Source of the DNA: Gammaproteobacteria bacterium
GTDB lineage: Bacteria > Pseudomonadota > Gammaproteobacteria > JAABTG01
Length of the DNA: 64,000 nt
NCBI GenBank assembly: GCA_017999615.1
Contig: JAGNLM010000001.1
Coordinates: 514,549-578,548, forward strand
Direction of reading: 5' to 3'
Shown here piece by piece: positions 7,795 to 17,087 of the stretch. Each line of letters begins with the position of its first letter. Positions within the stretch are counted from its first letter, which is position 1. The notes beneath the pieces were generated by a model. That model saw nothing but the letters and a program-made list of their open reading frames with translations, was not told the origin of the DNA and did no database searches. The position numbers and the translations under genes are program-made.

Positions 7795-8267
7795 GGGGAG
7801 ATCTTGCGCAGGAGGCTGACCATCTCCATGGCGGAGAGCGCGGCCTCGGCGCCCTTGTTGCCGGCCTTCGTGCCCGCGCGCTCGATCGCCTGCTCGATGC
7901 TGTCGACCGTGAGCACACCGAACCCGATGGGGACGCTGTGCGCCAGGGTGACCTGGGCGAGGCCCTTGACCGTCTCCCCCGCCACGTACTCGAAGTGCGG
8001 CGTGCCCCCGCGGATGACCGCGCCGACGGCCACGATGGCGTCGAAGCGCCCGCTCGCCGCCAGGCGCTGGGCCGTGAGGGGGATCTCCCACGCGCCCGGC
8101 ACGCGCACGATGGTGACGTCGGAGCGGGCGACCCCGTGGCGGGTGAGGGCGTCCATGGCGCCGGTGAGCAGGTTCTCCACCACGAAGCTGTTGAAACGGC
8201 TCACGACGATCGCGAAGCGCGCACCCTCCGCGCGGAATTCGCCCTCGAGCATGGTCACGTCTGTCAT
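7791..8267 (-). CDS. ribH: 6,7-dimethyl-8-ribityllumazine synthase
   Basis: 158 residues from the ATG at 8267, preceded by a strong GGGAGGGG ribosome-binding site; an in-frame ATG 18 nt further up lacks one. Conserved elements are [18 protein letters not shown] (N-terminal), [15 protein letters not shown], the loop [15 protein letters not shown] with the catalytic His, and [13 protein letters not shown] at the end. The family condenses 5-amino-6-ribitylaminouracil with dihydroxybutanone phosphate in icosahedral or pentameric assemblies. It follows ribBX and overlaps nusB by 4 nt. Confidence 0.97.
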   Translation of the reverse strand: MTDVTMLEGEFRAEGARFAIVVSRFNSFVVENLLTGAMDALTRHGVARSDVTIVRVPGAWEIPLTAQRLAASGRFDAIVAVGAVIRGGTPHFEYVAGETVKGLAQVTLAHSVPIGFGVLTVDSIEQAIERAGTKAGNKGAEAALSAMEMVSLLRKISP

Positions 8268-8281
8268 CGTCCCCTCCCGCC

Positions 8282-9400
8282 TCACTCAGGCTGACCGGTC
8301 ACGTACCCCACCACCTCCAGACCGAAGCCCGAGATGGCGTGCATCTTCTTCGGGGCGGACAGAACCCGCATCTGCCGCACACCGAGGTCCAGCAGGATCT
8401 GGGCTCCGACGCCGTAGGTCCGGAGATTCTCTCCCGGCTCGCGGCGCGCGATCTCCTCGCCGTGGTCCCGGTCCCGGTAATGGAGCACCCGCTGCAGCAG
8501 GTCCTCGGAATCCTCGTGCTGGCGCAGGACCACCACGATGCCGGAGCCGGTCTCGGAGATGTGGTGCATCACGTCGCTCAGCGGCCAACCGCACTCTTCG
8601 CGCTGGCTGTCGAACAGGTCGCAGAGGCTGTCCTGGATGTGCACGCGCACCAGCGCAGGCTCCTTCGGCGAGACCTGTCCCATGGCGAGGGCGAAGTGCG
8701 CGACGCCGGTCCCCGTCTCGCGATAGGCGACCAGGCGGTAGCGGCCGAACTTTGTCGGCATGTCGCACTCGGCCACACGCTGGACGGTCTTCTCGTTCAT
8801 CATCCGGTAGCGGATCAGGTCGGCGATGGTCCCGATCTTGATCCCGTGCACTCGGGCGAATTCCTCCAGATCGGCACGGCGCGCCATCGTCCCGTCTTCC
8901 TTCATGACCTCGACGATCACCGCCGCCGGCTCGAGCCCGGCGAGTCGCGTCAGGTCGCAGCCGGCCTCGGTGTGGCCCGCGCGGGTCAGGACCCCGCCCG
9001 GCTGGGCCATGATGGGGAAGACGTGCCCGGGGTGGACCAGGTCGCTCGGGCGCGCGTCGGGGGCCACCGCCGCGCGAACGGTCGTGGCCCGGTCGGCCGC
9101 CGAGATGCCGGTGGTCACGCCGCGGGCGGCCTCGATGGTGACGGTAAAGTTCGTGCGGTGCGCGTCCGAGGTCTCGCGCACCATCAACGGGAGCCGCAGC
9201 TGCTCGCAGCGCTCGCGGGTGAGCGTGAGGCAGATGAGCCCCCGTCCGTGCCGGGCCATGAAGTTGATGTCCTCGGGCCGGACGAGGGAGGCCGCCATGA
9301 TCAGGTCGCCCTCATTCTCCCGGTCCTCGTCGTCCATGATGAGCACCATGCGGCCGGCGCGGATGTCTTCGATGATGTCTTCGATGGTGTTGAAATCCAT
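8282..9400 (-). CDS. ribB: RibBX: 3,4-dihydroxy-2-butanone-4-phosphate synthase with degenerate GTP cyclohydrolase II-like tail
   Basis: 372 residues. The N-terminal RibB domain (1-205) has the acidic metal-binding [13 protein letters not shown] (about 22-34), and later [10 protein letters not shown] and [11 protein letters not shown] with catalytic residues. The C-terminal half resembles RibA, with fragments [16 protein letters not shown] and [16 protein letters not shown], but lacks the zinc triad. Where active RibA has HSECLTGD...RCDCG, this protein reads [19 protein letters not shown], so GTP cyclohydrolase II activity is not expected. This matches the RibBX variant described in Proteobacteria. 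A true ribA must lie elsewhere. The gene sits 44 nt after ribE and 14 nt before ribH. There is no room for an FMN riboswitch upstream. Confidence 0.92.
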   Translation of the reverse strand: MDFNTIEDIIEDIRAGRMVLIMDDEDRENEGDLIMAASLVRPEDINFMARHGRGLICLTLTRERCEQLRLPLMVRETSDAHRTNFTVTIEAARGVTTGISAADRATTVRAAVAPDARPSDLVHPGHVFPIMAQPGGVLTRAGHTEAGCDLTRLAGLEPAAVIVEVMKEDGTMARRADLEEFARVHGIKIGTIADLIRYRMMNEKTVQRVAECDMPTKFGRYRLVAYRETGTGVAHFALAMGQVSPKEPALVRVHIQDSLCDLFDSQREECGWPLSDVMHHISETGSGIVVVLRQHEDSEDLLQRVLHYRDRDHGEEIARREPGENLRTYGVGAQILLDLGVRQMRVLSAPKKMHAISGFGLEVVGYVTGQPE

Positions 9401-9444
9401 GGTTTCCGGATCCGTGCTCGGGTGTGCCGCCGGAGCCGCCGCGT

Positions 9445-10101
9445 CTACTTCACGAAGCCGTGGCGGGCCAGCAGTTCCAGGGTCACGCCGCCAGCGGGCT
9501 CCGCGGCGCGGTCGCCCAGGAGGAGGCGTTCCAGGTGGCGGGCGATCACGTCGACCTCCAGGTTCACCGGGCGCCCCGGCTGGTACTGGTCGATCGTGGT
9601 CCCCTGGATGGTGTGGGGGACGATGTTGAGATCGAAGCGGGCGCCTTCCACGCGGTTCACGGTCAGGCTGACCCCGTCGACCGCGATGGAGCCCTTTTCG
9701 GCGATGTAACGGGCGAGCTCCCGAGGGGCCTCGATCACGAAGCGCACCGACCGCGCCTCGGGGCGGCGCTCCAGGACCCGGCCGACGCCGTCCACGTGGC
9801 CCGCGACCAGGTGGCCCCCGAGCCGGCTGGTGGGTGTCAACGCCTTTTCCAGGTTGACCGGGTCGCCGGGCCGCAGCGCCCCGAGGGTCGTCCGGGACAG
9901 GGACTCCGCCGACACGTCCGCCCAGAACCCGTCGCCGGGAAGCTCGACCGCGGTGAGGCACACCCCGTTCACGGCGATGCTGTCACCGACCCGCACGTCG
10001 CCGAGGTCGAGGCCGCCCGCGGCCACCCGCAGACGCGCGTCGCCTCGCCGGTCCTCCCGCGCGAGCACCCTGCCGACGGCCTCGATGATGCCGGTGAACA
10101 T
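9445..10101 (-). CDS. ribE: Riboflavin synthase, alpha chain
   Basis: 218 residues starting MFTGIIEAVGRV, the invariant family N-terminus. Two lumazine-binding repeats are visible: SIAVNGVCLTAVEL with LGGHLVAGHVDGVG (first), and SIAVDGVSLTVNRVEGARFDLNIVPHTIQGTTI (second). The enzyme dismutates two 6,7-dimethyl-8-ribityllumazine molecules to riboflavin. It starts 8 nt after the ribD stop, in the rib operon. Confidence 0.97.
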   Translation of the reverse strand: MFTGIIEAVGRVLAREDRRGDARLRVAAGGLDLGDVRVGDSIAVNGVCLTAVELPGDGFWADVSAESLSRTTLGALRPGDPVNLEKALTPTSRLGGHLVAGHVDGVGRVLERRPEARSVRFVIEAPRELARYIAEKGSIAVDGVSLTVNRVEGARFDLNIVPHTIQGTTIDQYQPGRPVNLEVDVIARHLERLLLGDRAAEPAGGVTLELLARHGFVK

Positions 10102-10109
10102 GCCTTGGG

Positions 10110-11231
10110 CTACGGGACGGAGGGCCGGGCCGTGACGCGCCAGTCGTTGCCGATGGCGCGAACCTCCAGGATCTCCAGTCCGACGGCCTCCTCCATCCGC
10201 TCCAGCCCGGGCAAGCGGAACAGGCCGCGGGCGTCCGACCCCAGGATCTTCGGTGCCACATACAGGACCAGTTCGTCCACCAACCCGGCCCGCAGCATGG
10301 ACCCGCTCAGCGTTGCCCCCGCCTCCAGCAGCATCTCGTTGACCTCCTCTTCCTGCGCCAGGTAGTGGAGCAGGGGCAGCAGGTCGATGCCGTCGCTGTG
10401 CCCCGGGAATCGTATCACCTCGGCCGTGCCGTCGATAATCGCCTCGGGGACCTCCTCGTCCGGGCAGCAGGTCGCGATCAGGGTACGGCCCGGCACCGTG
10501 AGCATCCTTGCGCTCGGGGGCGTGCTGAGGCGGGGGTCGAGGACCACCCGCAAGGGTTGGCGCCAGCCCCCCGGGGGCGGAGGCTCCCCGAGGTCCGCGG
10601 CCCGTACGGTCAGGGACGGGTCGTCGGCGAGCACGGTGCCAATCCCGGTCAGGATCGCGGCGCTGCGCGCGCGCAGGCGCTGCACGTCCCGGCGGGCCTC
10701 GGGCCCCGTGATCCAGCGGCTCTCCCCCGAGGCCATGGCGGTGCGGGCGTCCAGGCTCATGCCGAGCTTGGCCCTTACGTACGGCCGGCCGTGCGTCATC
10801 CGCATCACGAAACCGGGGTTGAGGGCGCGGGTCTGCGCCTCGAGCAGACCGCACTCCACGGTGACCCCGGCGGACCGCAGCCGGGCGAGCCCCGCCCCCC
10901 GGACGAGGGGATTGGGGTCCTCCATGGCCACCACCACCCGTGTGACGCCTGCCGCGGCCAGCGCCTCGGTGCAGGGCGGCGTGCGGCCGTGGTGCGCGCA
11001 GGGCTCGAGCGTCACGTAGGCAGTGGCGCCTGCGGCCCGTGGGCCGGCGGCGCGCAGCGCCAGGACCTCCGCGTGGGGCTCGCCCGCGCGCTCGTGCCAG
11101 CCTTCACCCACGACCGCACCGTCCCGTACCAGCACGCAGCCGACGCGGGGGTTGGGCTCCGTCGTGTAGAGCCCGCGCTCCGCGAGGCGCAGGGCGCGAC
11201 CCATGTGGCCGTGGTCGTCGCCGGAGAACAT
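10110..11231 (-). CDS. ribD: Bifunctional diaminohydroxyphosphoribosylaminopyrimidine deaminase / 5-amino-6-(5-phosphoribosylamino)uracil reductase
   Basis: 373 residues. The N-terminal zinc deaminase has PHAEVLAL and LEPCAHHGRTPPCTEALAAAGV (His plus two Cys ligands and the catalytic Glu). The C-terminal reductase has RPYVRAKLGMSLDARTA, GIGTVLADDPSLTVR and a closing LEILEVRAIGNDWRVTA. It performs the second and third steps of riboflavin synthesis. It begins 10 nt after the nrdR stop. Confidence 0.97.
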   Translation of the reverse strand: MFSGDDHGHMGRALRLAERGLYTTEPNPRVGCVLVRDGAVVGEGWHERAGEPHAEVLALRAAGPRAAGATAYVTLEPCAHHGRTPPCTEALAAAGVTRVVVAMEDPNPLVRGAGLARLRSAGVTVECGLLEAQTRALNPGFVMRMTHGRPYVRAKLGMSLDARTAMASGESRWITGPEARRDVQRLRARSAAILTGIGTVLADDPSLTVRAADLGEPPPPGGWRQPLRVVLDPRLSTPPSARMLTVPGRTLIATCCPDEEVPEAIIDGTAEVIRFPGHSDGIDLLPLLHYLAQEEEVNEMLLEAGATLSGSMLRAGLVDELVLYVAPKILGSDARGLFRLPGLERMEEAVGLEILEVRAIGNDWRVTARPSVP

Positions 11232-11241
11232 GGGTGCGGGG

Positions 11242-11745
11242 CTAACGCTCCTCCGGCAGCAGGGGCAGCTGTTGCTTCCTCTGCTCGGGGGAGAGGGTGT
11301 GCTGGAGGCGCTCGACCTCGTCCCGGAAATCCTGCAGGTCCTGGAACTTGCGGTAGACCGAGGCGAAGCGCACGTACGCCACCTGGTCGAGCCCGCGCAG
11401 CTCGTCCATGACCCACTCGCCGATGGTGCGGCTCGCGATCTCCCGCTCCGGGTGGGCGATCAGGCGCTTCTTGATGCGGCTCACCGCCCGCTCCAGGTCG
11501 TCGGCCCCCACCGGCCGCTTCTCCAGGGCCCGCGCCATGCCGGCCCGCAGCTTCTCCTCGAGGAAGGGCTGGCGGCTGCCGTCCGATTTCACGACCCGCG
11601 GCAGGCTCAGCTCGACGGTCTCATAGGTGGTGAAGCGCTCCTTGCACTCCAGACACTCGCGCCGGCGCCGCACCGAGTCGCCCTCGCCCCCGAGGCGCGA
11701 ATCCACCACGCGGGTATCGGGCGCTCCGCAGAAGGGGCAGCGCAC
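11242..11745 (-). CDS. nrdR: Transcriptional repressor NrdR
   Basis: 167 residues, slightly longer than the usual 150 or so. The N-terminal zinc ribbon is [17 protein letters not shown] with [12 protein letters not shown]. The ATP-cone follows: [19 protein letters not shown], then [17 protein letters not shown] and a final [18 protein letters not shown]. NrdR senses (d)ATP and represses ribonucleotide reductase genes at NrdR boxes. The glyA-nrdR-ribD order is classical. Confidence 0.97.
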   Translation of the reverse strand: MRCPFCGAPDTRVVDSRLGGEGDSVRRRRECLECKERFTTYETVELSLPRVVKSDGSRQPFLEEKLRAGMARALEKRPVGADDLERAVSRIKKRLIAHPEREIASRTIGEWVMDELRGLDQVAYVRFASVYRKFQDLQDFRDEVERLQHTLSPEQRKQQLPLLPEER

Positions 11746-11751
11746 CGCGCC

Positions 11752-13011
11752 TTACGCCGGGGAGTAGACGGGGAATCTCTCGCAGAGGGAGAGCGCCTGC
11801 TGCCGGACCCGGGCGATGACCGCCTCGTCGCGGACGTCGTCCAGGATGTCGCACATCCAGCCGGCCAGCTCCCGACACTCTGCCTCGCAGAACCCCCGGG
11901 TCGTCACGGCGGGTGTGCCCGCGCGGATCCCGCTCGTCACCATCGGCGGCTGCGGGTCCCCGGGAATGGCATTCTTGTTGACCGTGATGTTGGCCCGCCC
12001 CAGGGCGGCGTCGGCCTCCTTCCCGGTGACTCCCCGGGCCACCAGGTCGAGCAGGAACAGGTGGTTGTCCGTACCTCCCGAGACCACCTTGAACCCGCGT
12101 TCCAGGAACGCCCCCGCCATGGCCCGGGCGTTGCTCACCACCTGCCGCGAATACTCGCGGAAGCCCGGCTGGAGCGCCTCCTGGAGGGCCACCGCCTTGG
12201 CGGCGATCACGTGCATCAGGGGCCCACCCTGGGTCCCGGGGAAGACCAGTGAGTTGAACTTCTTCTCCAGTTCCGGGTTGGAGCGGGCGAGGATCAGTCC
12301 CCCGCGGGGTCCCCGCAGGGTCTTGTGGGTGGTGGTGGTCACCACGTCCGCCACCGGTACCGGGCTCGGGTAGAGGCCGCTCGCCACGAGGCCCGCCACG
12401 TGGGCCATGTCGACGAAGAGGTACGCGCCGACCGCGTCGGCGATCGCCCGGAAGCGCTCCCAGTCCACGATACGGGAGTAGGCCGAGAACCCGGCCACGA
12501 TCATCTTCGGCCGGTGCTCGAGCGCGAGGCGCTCCACCTCGGCGTAGTCGATGAGCCCGGTGTCCCGCTCCACCCCGTACTGGACGGCGCGGTAGATCTT
12601 GCCGGAGAAATTCGGCTTGGCCCCATGGGTGAGGTGGCCGCCTGCGTCGAGGCTCATTCCCAGGATGGTGTCGCCGGGGCTGAGCAGCGCCATGTAGACG
12701 GCGGCGTTGGCCTGCGAGCCGGAGTGGGGTTGGACGTTGGCGTAGGCCGCGCCGAAGAGGGTCTTGGCCCGCTCGATGGCGAGCCGCTCCGCGACGTCGA
12801 CGAACTCGCAGCCGCCGTAGTAACGCTTCCCGGGGTAGCCTTCCGCGTACTTGTTGGTCAGCACCGAGCCCTGGGCTTCGAGCACCCGGGGGCTGGCGTA
12901 ATTCTCGGAGGCGATGAGCTCGATGTGCTCCTCCTGGCGCCGGCGCTCGGCTCTGATGGCGGCGGCGAGCTCGTCATCGAAGCCCGCGATGGTCATGTCG
13001 CTCGAAAACAT
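11752..13011 (-). CDS. glyA: Serine hydroxymethyltransferase
   Basis: 419 residues from the ATG at 13011, which has GAGGG about 7 nt upstream; an upstream in-frame ATG at 13035 has no comparable site. Conserved features are [13 protein letters not shown] (about 35), [47 protein letters not shown] and the PLP lysine in [16 protein letters not shown]. It interconverts serine and glycine with transfer of a one-carbon unit to tetrahydrofolate. It heads the rib cluster and is divergent from ettA, across 152 nt in which no clear promoter was recognised. Confidence 0.98.
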   Translation of the reverse strand: MFSSDMTIAGFDDELAAAIRAERRRQEEHIELIASENYASPRVLEAQGSVLTNKYAEGYPGKRYYGGCEFVDVAERLAIERAKTLFGAAYANVQPHSGSQANAAVYMALLSPGDTILGMSLDAGGHLTHGAKPNFSGKIYRAVQYGVERDTGLIDYAEVERLALEHRPKMIVAGFSAYSRIVDWERFRAIADAVGAYLFVDMAHVAGLVASGLYPSPVPVADVVTTTTHKTLRGPRGGLILARSNPELEKKFNSLVFPGTQGGPLMHVIAAKAVALQEALQPGFREYSRQVVSNARAMAGAFLERGFKVVSGGTDNHLFLLDLVARGVTGKEADAALGRANITVNKNAIPGDPQPPMVTSGIRAGTPAVTTRGFCEAECRELAGWMCDILDDVRDEAVIARVRQQALSLCERFPVYSPA

Positions 13012-13163
13012 GGTTTTCCCTCGATTGCCAGGCACCAGGACGGCCAGATCGTGAGCCTGGAAGTCTACCAGAGGGGCGCCCCACCCTGCAGCGGCGGTCT
13101 AGGGACAGGCCTGGCGGTCTGTGCGATCATGGCGCCCGAATTCGGCGAGACTCGGCGGTCCCA

Positions 13164-14831
13164 ATGGCGCAATTCATCTACACCATGAACCGGGTGGGCA
13201 AGGTCGTGCCCCCCAAGCGGGAAATCCTGAAGGACATCTCGCTCTCCTTCTTCCCCGGGGCGAAGATCGGGGTGCTCGGTCTGAACGGATCCGGCAAGTC
13301 GACCTTGCTCCGGATCATGGCGGGGGTCGACACCGAGATCCTCGGCGAGGCCCGGCCCCAGCCGGGGATCCGGATCGGGTACCTGCCCCAGGAGCCGCAG
13401 CTCGACCCCGCGAAGGACGTTCGCGGAAACGTGGAGGAGGCGCTCGCGGCGCTCAAGCAGGCACAGGAGCGGCTGGACGCGGTGTACGCCGCGTATGCCG
13501 AGCCGGACGCCGACTTCGAGGCCCTGGCTGCCGAGCAGGCCCAGCTCGAGAACCTGATCCACGCGGCCGACGCGCACGACCTGGACCGCCGCCTCGAGGT
13601 GGCCGCCGACGCCCTGCGCCTGCCGCCCTGGGACGCCGACGTCACCCGACTCTCCGGCGGCGAGCGGCGGCGCGTGGCGCTCTGCCGGCTGCTCCTCTCC
13701 ACTCCGGACATGCTCCTGTTGGACGAGCCCACGAACCATCTGGACGCCGAATCGGTCGCCTGGCTCGAGCGGTTTCTCCAGGAGTACCCGGGAACCGTGG
13801 TGGCGGTCACCCACGACCGGTATTTCCTCGACAACGTGGCCGGCTGGATCCTGGAGCTCGACCGCGGCCGCGGGATCCCCTGGGAGGGCAACTACTCCTC
13901 CTGGCTCGAGCAGAAGGAGCGCCGGCTCGAGGTGGAGGAGAAGCAGGAGAGCGCCCGCCAGAAGGCGATGCTGTCCGAGCTCGAGTGGGTGCGCGCGAAC
14001 CCCAAGGGCCGGCACGCCAAGAGCCGGGCCCGGATCGCGCGGTTCGAGGAGCTGTCCTCCCAGGAGTACCAGGCGCGAAGCGAGACGAAGGAGATCTACA
14101 TTCCGCCGGGGCCGCGACTGGGCGACCTGGTGGTGGAGGCGGTCGACCTGAAGAAGGGCTTCGGCGACCGGCTTCTCATCGACGGGCTCTCGTTCAACCT
14201 CCCGCGCGGGGGCATCGTCGGGGTCATCGGTCCGAACGGGGCCGGCAAGACCACGCTGTTCCGGATGATCACCGGGCGCGAGGCGCCCGACGGCGGCGAG
14301 CTGCGGGTGGGACCCACCGTACAGATCGCCTACGTGGACCAGAGCCGTGACTCCCTGGAGGGGAGCAAGACGGTGTGGGAGGAGATCTCCGACGGCCAGG
14401 ACATCATCGTGGTCGGCAAGTACGAGGTGCCGTCCCGCGCCTACGTGGGGCGCTTCAACTTCAAGGGCCCCGACCAGCAGAAGCGGGTGGGCGACCTCTC
14501 GGGGGGTGAGCGCAACCGCGTCCACCTCGCGAAGCTGCTGAAGAGCGGCGGCAACGTCCTGCTGCTGGACGAGCCCACCAACGACCTCGACGTGGAGACC
14601 CTGCGGGCGCTCGAGGAGGCACTGCTGGCGTTTCCGGGCTGCGCCGTGGTCATCTCCCACGACCGCTGGTTCCTCGACCGCATCGCGACCCACATCCTGG
14701 CCTTCGAGGGTGAGAGCCAGGTCGTGTGGTTCGAGGGCAACTACGCCGACTACCACGCCGAGCTCAGGCGGCGCAAAGGCGAGGACGCCGACCAGCCGCA
14801 CCGGATCAAGTACCGGCGCCTGGTCCCGTGA
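13164..14831 (+). CDS. ettA: Energy-dependent translational throttle ATPase EttA (ABC-F)
   Basis: 555 residues, the normal EttA length. There are two ABC cassettes: Walker [10 protein letters not shown] (39-47) and GPNGAGKTT (about 354), signatures [16 protein letters not shown] and [15 protein letters not shown], and Walker [12 protein letters not shown] and [11 protein letters not shown]. The N-terminus [15 protein letters not shown] and the arm/linker with [18 protein letters not shown] are EttA-like. The family binds the ribosomal E site and gates entry into elongation according to ATP/ADP. The stop overlaps the GTG start of the next gene (GTGA). Confidence 0.97.
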   Translation: MAQFIYTMNRVGKVVPPKREILKDISLSFFPGAKIGVLGLNGSGKSTLLRIMAGVDTEILGEARPQPGIRIGYLPQEPQLDPAKDVRGNVEEALAALKQAQERLDAVYAAYAEPDADFEALAAEQAQLENLIHAADAHDLDRRLEVAADALRLPPWDADVTRLSGGERRRVALCRLLLSTPDMLLLDEPTNHLDAESVAWLERFLQEYPGTVVAVTHDRYFLDNVAGWILELDRGRGIPWEGNYSSWLEQKERRLEVEEKQESARQKAMLSELEWVRANPKGRHAKSRARIARFEELSSQEYQARSETKEIYIPPGPRLGDLVVEAVDLKKGFGDRLLIDGLSFNLPRGGIVGVIGPNGAGKTTLFRMITGREAPDGGELRVGPTVQIAYVDQSRDSLEGSKTVWEEISDGQDIIVVGKYEVPSRAYVGRFNFKGPDQQKRVGDLSGGERNRVHLAKLLKSGGNVLLLDEPTNDLDVETLRALEEALLAFPGCAVVISHDRWFLDRIATHILAFEGESQVVWFEGNYADYHAELRRRKGEDADQPHRIKYRRLVP

Positions 14832-15733
14832 GCGAGCCCGATTGGGCGGGAGTCCTGGCGGCCCTGGACGGGCTCGTGGCGAGGCTCGAGCACCTGGTGC
14901 CCGGCCCGCCGCCTCCCGTGGACTGGGACCTGTACCGCGCGTTCCGCTGGCGGCGCGAGAGGGGGCGCGGGTTCCTCGAGGCGGTTCGCCACCCCCACCG
15001 CGTGCGGCTCGAGGACCTGCGGGGCGTGGACGCCCAGAAGGCGGCGCTGCTCCGCAACACCCGCCAGTTCCTCGCCGGGTTGCCCGCCAACAACGCGCTG
15101 CTCTGGGGCGCCCGGGGCACGGGCAAGTCGTCGCTCGTCAAGGCGCTGCTCGAAGAGCTCTGGGGCGAGGGGCTGAGGCTCGTCGAGGTGGACGCCCACG
15201 CGCTCGTCGACCTGCCGGACGTCGTAGCGGCGCTGGACGCCCGGGCCGAGCGCTTCATCCTGTTCAGCGACGACCTCTCGTTCGAGGCGGGTGACCCGAG
15301 CTACAAGGCGCTCAAGGCCGCCCTCGACGGCTCGGTCGCGGGGCTGCCGGAGAACGTGTTGATCTACGCGACCTCCAACCGCCGGCACCTGATGCCGGAG
15401 TACTTCCAGGACAACCTGGAGGCCCGCACGGTGGACGGCGAGATCCACCCCGGCGAGGGGGTGGAGGAGAAGATCTCGCTCTCCGAGCGCTTCGGTCTCT
15501 GGCTCTCCTTCTACCCCTTCGGTCAGGAGGACTACCTGGAGATCGCGGGGGCCTGGGTGGCCCGTCTGGGCGCAGGGGAGGAGGACCCGGAGGACCTGCG
15601 CCGGGAGGCCCTGCGGTGGGCGCTGGCGCACGGGTCGCGCAGCGGGCGCTCCGCCTGGCAGTTCGCCCGGGACCGCGTGGGGCGCCGCGCTCTTGCCGCC
15701 CCCGCCGGCGGCCGGGCCGAAGAGGAGCGGTGA
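14828..15733 (+). CDS. DUF815-family P-loop ATPase
   Basis: 301 residues from a GTG at 14828, overlapping the ettA stop by 4 nt (translational coupling). The P-loop is [18 protein letters not shown] (about 95-112), Walker B-like [11 protein letters not shown] (about 143), and a sensor-like [18 protein letters not shown] (about 175). The end contains [22 protein letters not shown], typical of the family. The AAA-like DUF815 (PF05673) proteins are widespread in proteobacteria but of unknown function. Coupling to ettA and the phosphoribosyltransferase gene is the only clue to its role. Confidence 0.88.
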   Translation: MSEPDWAGVLAALDGLVARLEHLVPGPPPPVDWDLYRAFRWRRERGRGFLEAVRHPHRVRLEDLRGVDAQKAALLRNTRQFLAGLPANNALLWGARGTGKSSLVKALLEELWGEGLRLVEVDAHALVDLPDVVAALDARAERFILFSDDLSFEAGDPSYKALKAALDGSVAGLPENVLIYATSNRRHLMPEYFQDNLEARTVDGEIHPGEGVEEKISLSERFGLWLSFYPFGQEDYLEIAGAWVARLGAGEEDPEDLRREALRWALAHGSRSGRSAWQFARDRVGRRALAAPAGGRAEEER

Positions 15734-15736
15734 GCC

Positions 15737-16300
15737 ATGGTGAGCGCCGTGCCCACCCCCGAGGAGGTCCGCCGGGTCCAGCAGGAGGCGGACCTCCTGC
15801 ACTCGGAACGGGACGTGGAGGCGGCCCTCGACGGGATGGCCGCCGCGATGACCGAGCGTCTGGCCAAGCTCGACCCCCTGCTACTCGGGGTGATGGTGGG
15901 CGGCATGGCGCCGCTCGGCTGCCTGCTCCGGCGGCTCCCCTTCCCGCTGCAGGTGGATTACCTGCACGCGACGCGCTATCGCGGCGGGGTCCGGGGCGGG
16001 GGGCTCGAGTGGCGGGCAAGACCGGCGACGCCCCTCTCGGGCCGGGTGGTCGTGGTGGTGGACGACATCCTGGACGAAGGGCTGACCCTCACGGAGATCC
16101 TCGACTGGTGCCGGGGGGCCGGTGCCGCCCGGGTCCACAGCGCGGTCCTGGTGCACAAGCGGCACGACAGAAAGCCCGGGTTGCGCCGGGCCGACTTCAC
16201 GGGGCTCGAGGTGCCCGACCGCTACGTCTTCGGGTACGGAATGGACTACCGCGGCTACCTGCGCAACGCCCCCGGCATCTTCGCCGTCCGGGGGCTGTGA
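15737..16300 (+). CDS. Hypoxanthine-guanine phosphoribosyltransferase-like protein
   Basis: 187 residues. The PRPP-binding motif is VVVVVDDILDEGLTLTEIL (about 112), with upstream LLGVMVGGMAPLGCLLRRL (the flexible-loop side) and downstream VLVHKRHDRK and VFGYGMDYRGYLRNAPGIFAV, the base-recognition end typical of HPRTs. It should convert hypoxanthine or guanine with PRPP into IMP or GMP. It begins 3 nt after the DUF815 gene and is followed 22 nt later by a thioinosine phosphorylase that would yield hypoxanthine, so the pair forms a salvage route. Confidence 0.9.
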   Translation: MVSAVPTPEEVRRVQQEADLLHSERDVEAALDGMAAAMTERLAKLDPLLLGVMVGGMAPLGCLLRRLPFPLQVDYLHATRYRGGVRGGGLEWRARPATPLSGRVVVVVDDILDEGLTLTEILDWCRGAGAARVHSAVLVHKRHDRKPGLRRADFTGLEVPDRYVFGYGMDYRGYLRNAPGIFAVRGL

Positions 16301-16322
16301 CCGGTCGGGGGGAGGAGGGCGC

Positions 16323-17066
16323 GTGAGGACCGTGGCACTCATCGGCGGCACTGGGCTCACCGCCCTGGAGGGGCTCGAGGTCCTGCGCCGGGATACGGTG
16401 ACCACCCCCTGGGGAGCGCCTTCGGCGCCGCTGGTGCACGGGCTCTTCCACGGCTGCCCGGTGGTGTTCCTGGCCCGTCACGGGCCGGGCGGAACCATCC
16501 CCCCGCACCGGGTGAACTATCGGGCGAATCTCTGGGCGCTGCGGGAGGCAGGGGCCTGCCAGGTGATTGCGGTGAACGCGGTCGGCGGCATCCGCCCGGG
16601 GCTCGACCTGCCCGGGCGACTGGTGGTTCCCCACCAGATCGTCGACTACACCTACGGGCGGGCGCACACGTTCTTCGAGGACGAGCTCGATCACGTGGTC
16701 CACGTGGATTTCACCGAGCCCTACTGCGAGCCCCTGCGCGAGACCCTGATCGAGGCCGGGCAACGCGCCGGGCTCGAGGTCGCGGTTCGCGGCGTCTACG
16801 GCGCGACGCAGGGACCGCGCCTGGAGACCGCGGCGGAGGTGGACCGTCTGGAGCAGGACGGCTGCGACATCGTGGGGATGACCGGGATGCCCGAGGCCTC
16901 CCTCGCGCGCGAGCTGGGTCTGTGCTACGCGGCCATCGCCGTCGTCGCCAACGCGGCGGCCGGGCGGGGGCCGGGTGTCCTCTCGATGGAGGAGATCGAG
17001 CTCAACCTGAAAGAGGGGATGCGGTCCGTGCGTTCCCTGCTGGAGCAGGCGATCCCGCTGGCCTGA
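16323..17066 (+). CDS. S-methyl-5'-thioinosine phosphorylase (PNP/MTAP family)
   Basis: 247 residues from a GTG at 16323. The family start LIGGTGL is followed by the phosphate/His motif VFLARHGPGGTIPPHRVNYRANLWAL, the VNAVGGI segment, the substrate-loop YGATQGPRLETAAEVDRLEQDGCDIVGMTGMPEASLARELGL, and a C-terminal segment NAAAGRG. The length and the TGMPE active site fit the short gammaproteobacterial MTIP group rather than 280-residue MTA phosphorylases. It would release hypoxanthine and methylthioribose-1-phosphate from methylthioinosine, feeding the upstream phosphoribosyltransferase and methionine salvage. MTA specificity is not excluded. Confidence 0.87.
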   Translation: MRTVALIGGTGLTALEGLEVLRRDTVTTPWGAPSAPLVHGLFHGCPVVFLARHGPGGTIPPHRVNYRANLWALREAGACQVIAVNAVGGIRPGLDLPGRLVVPHQIVDYTYGRAHTFFEDELDHVVHVDFTEPYCEPLRETLIEAGQRAGLEVAVRGVYGATQGPRLETAAEVDRLEQDGCDIVGMTGMPEASLARELGLCYAAIAVVANAAAGRGPGVLSMEEIELNLKEGMRSVRSLLEQAIPLA

Positions 17067-17087
17067 ATGGCGGCAGAGCCGCCTCGG

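Noticed and set aside
9401-9444. FMN riboswitch before the riboflavin genes
   Set aside because: The ribE-ribBX gap is 44 nt and the other rib junctions are shorter or overlapping, so there is no room for an RFN element. glyA-ribD are also tightly linked.
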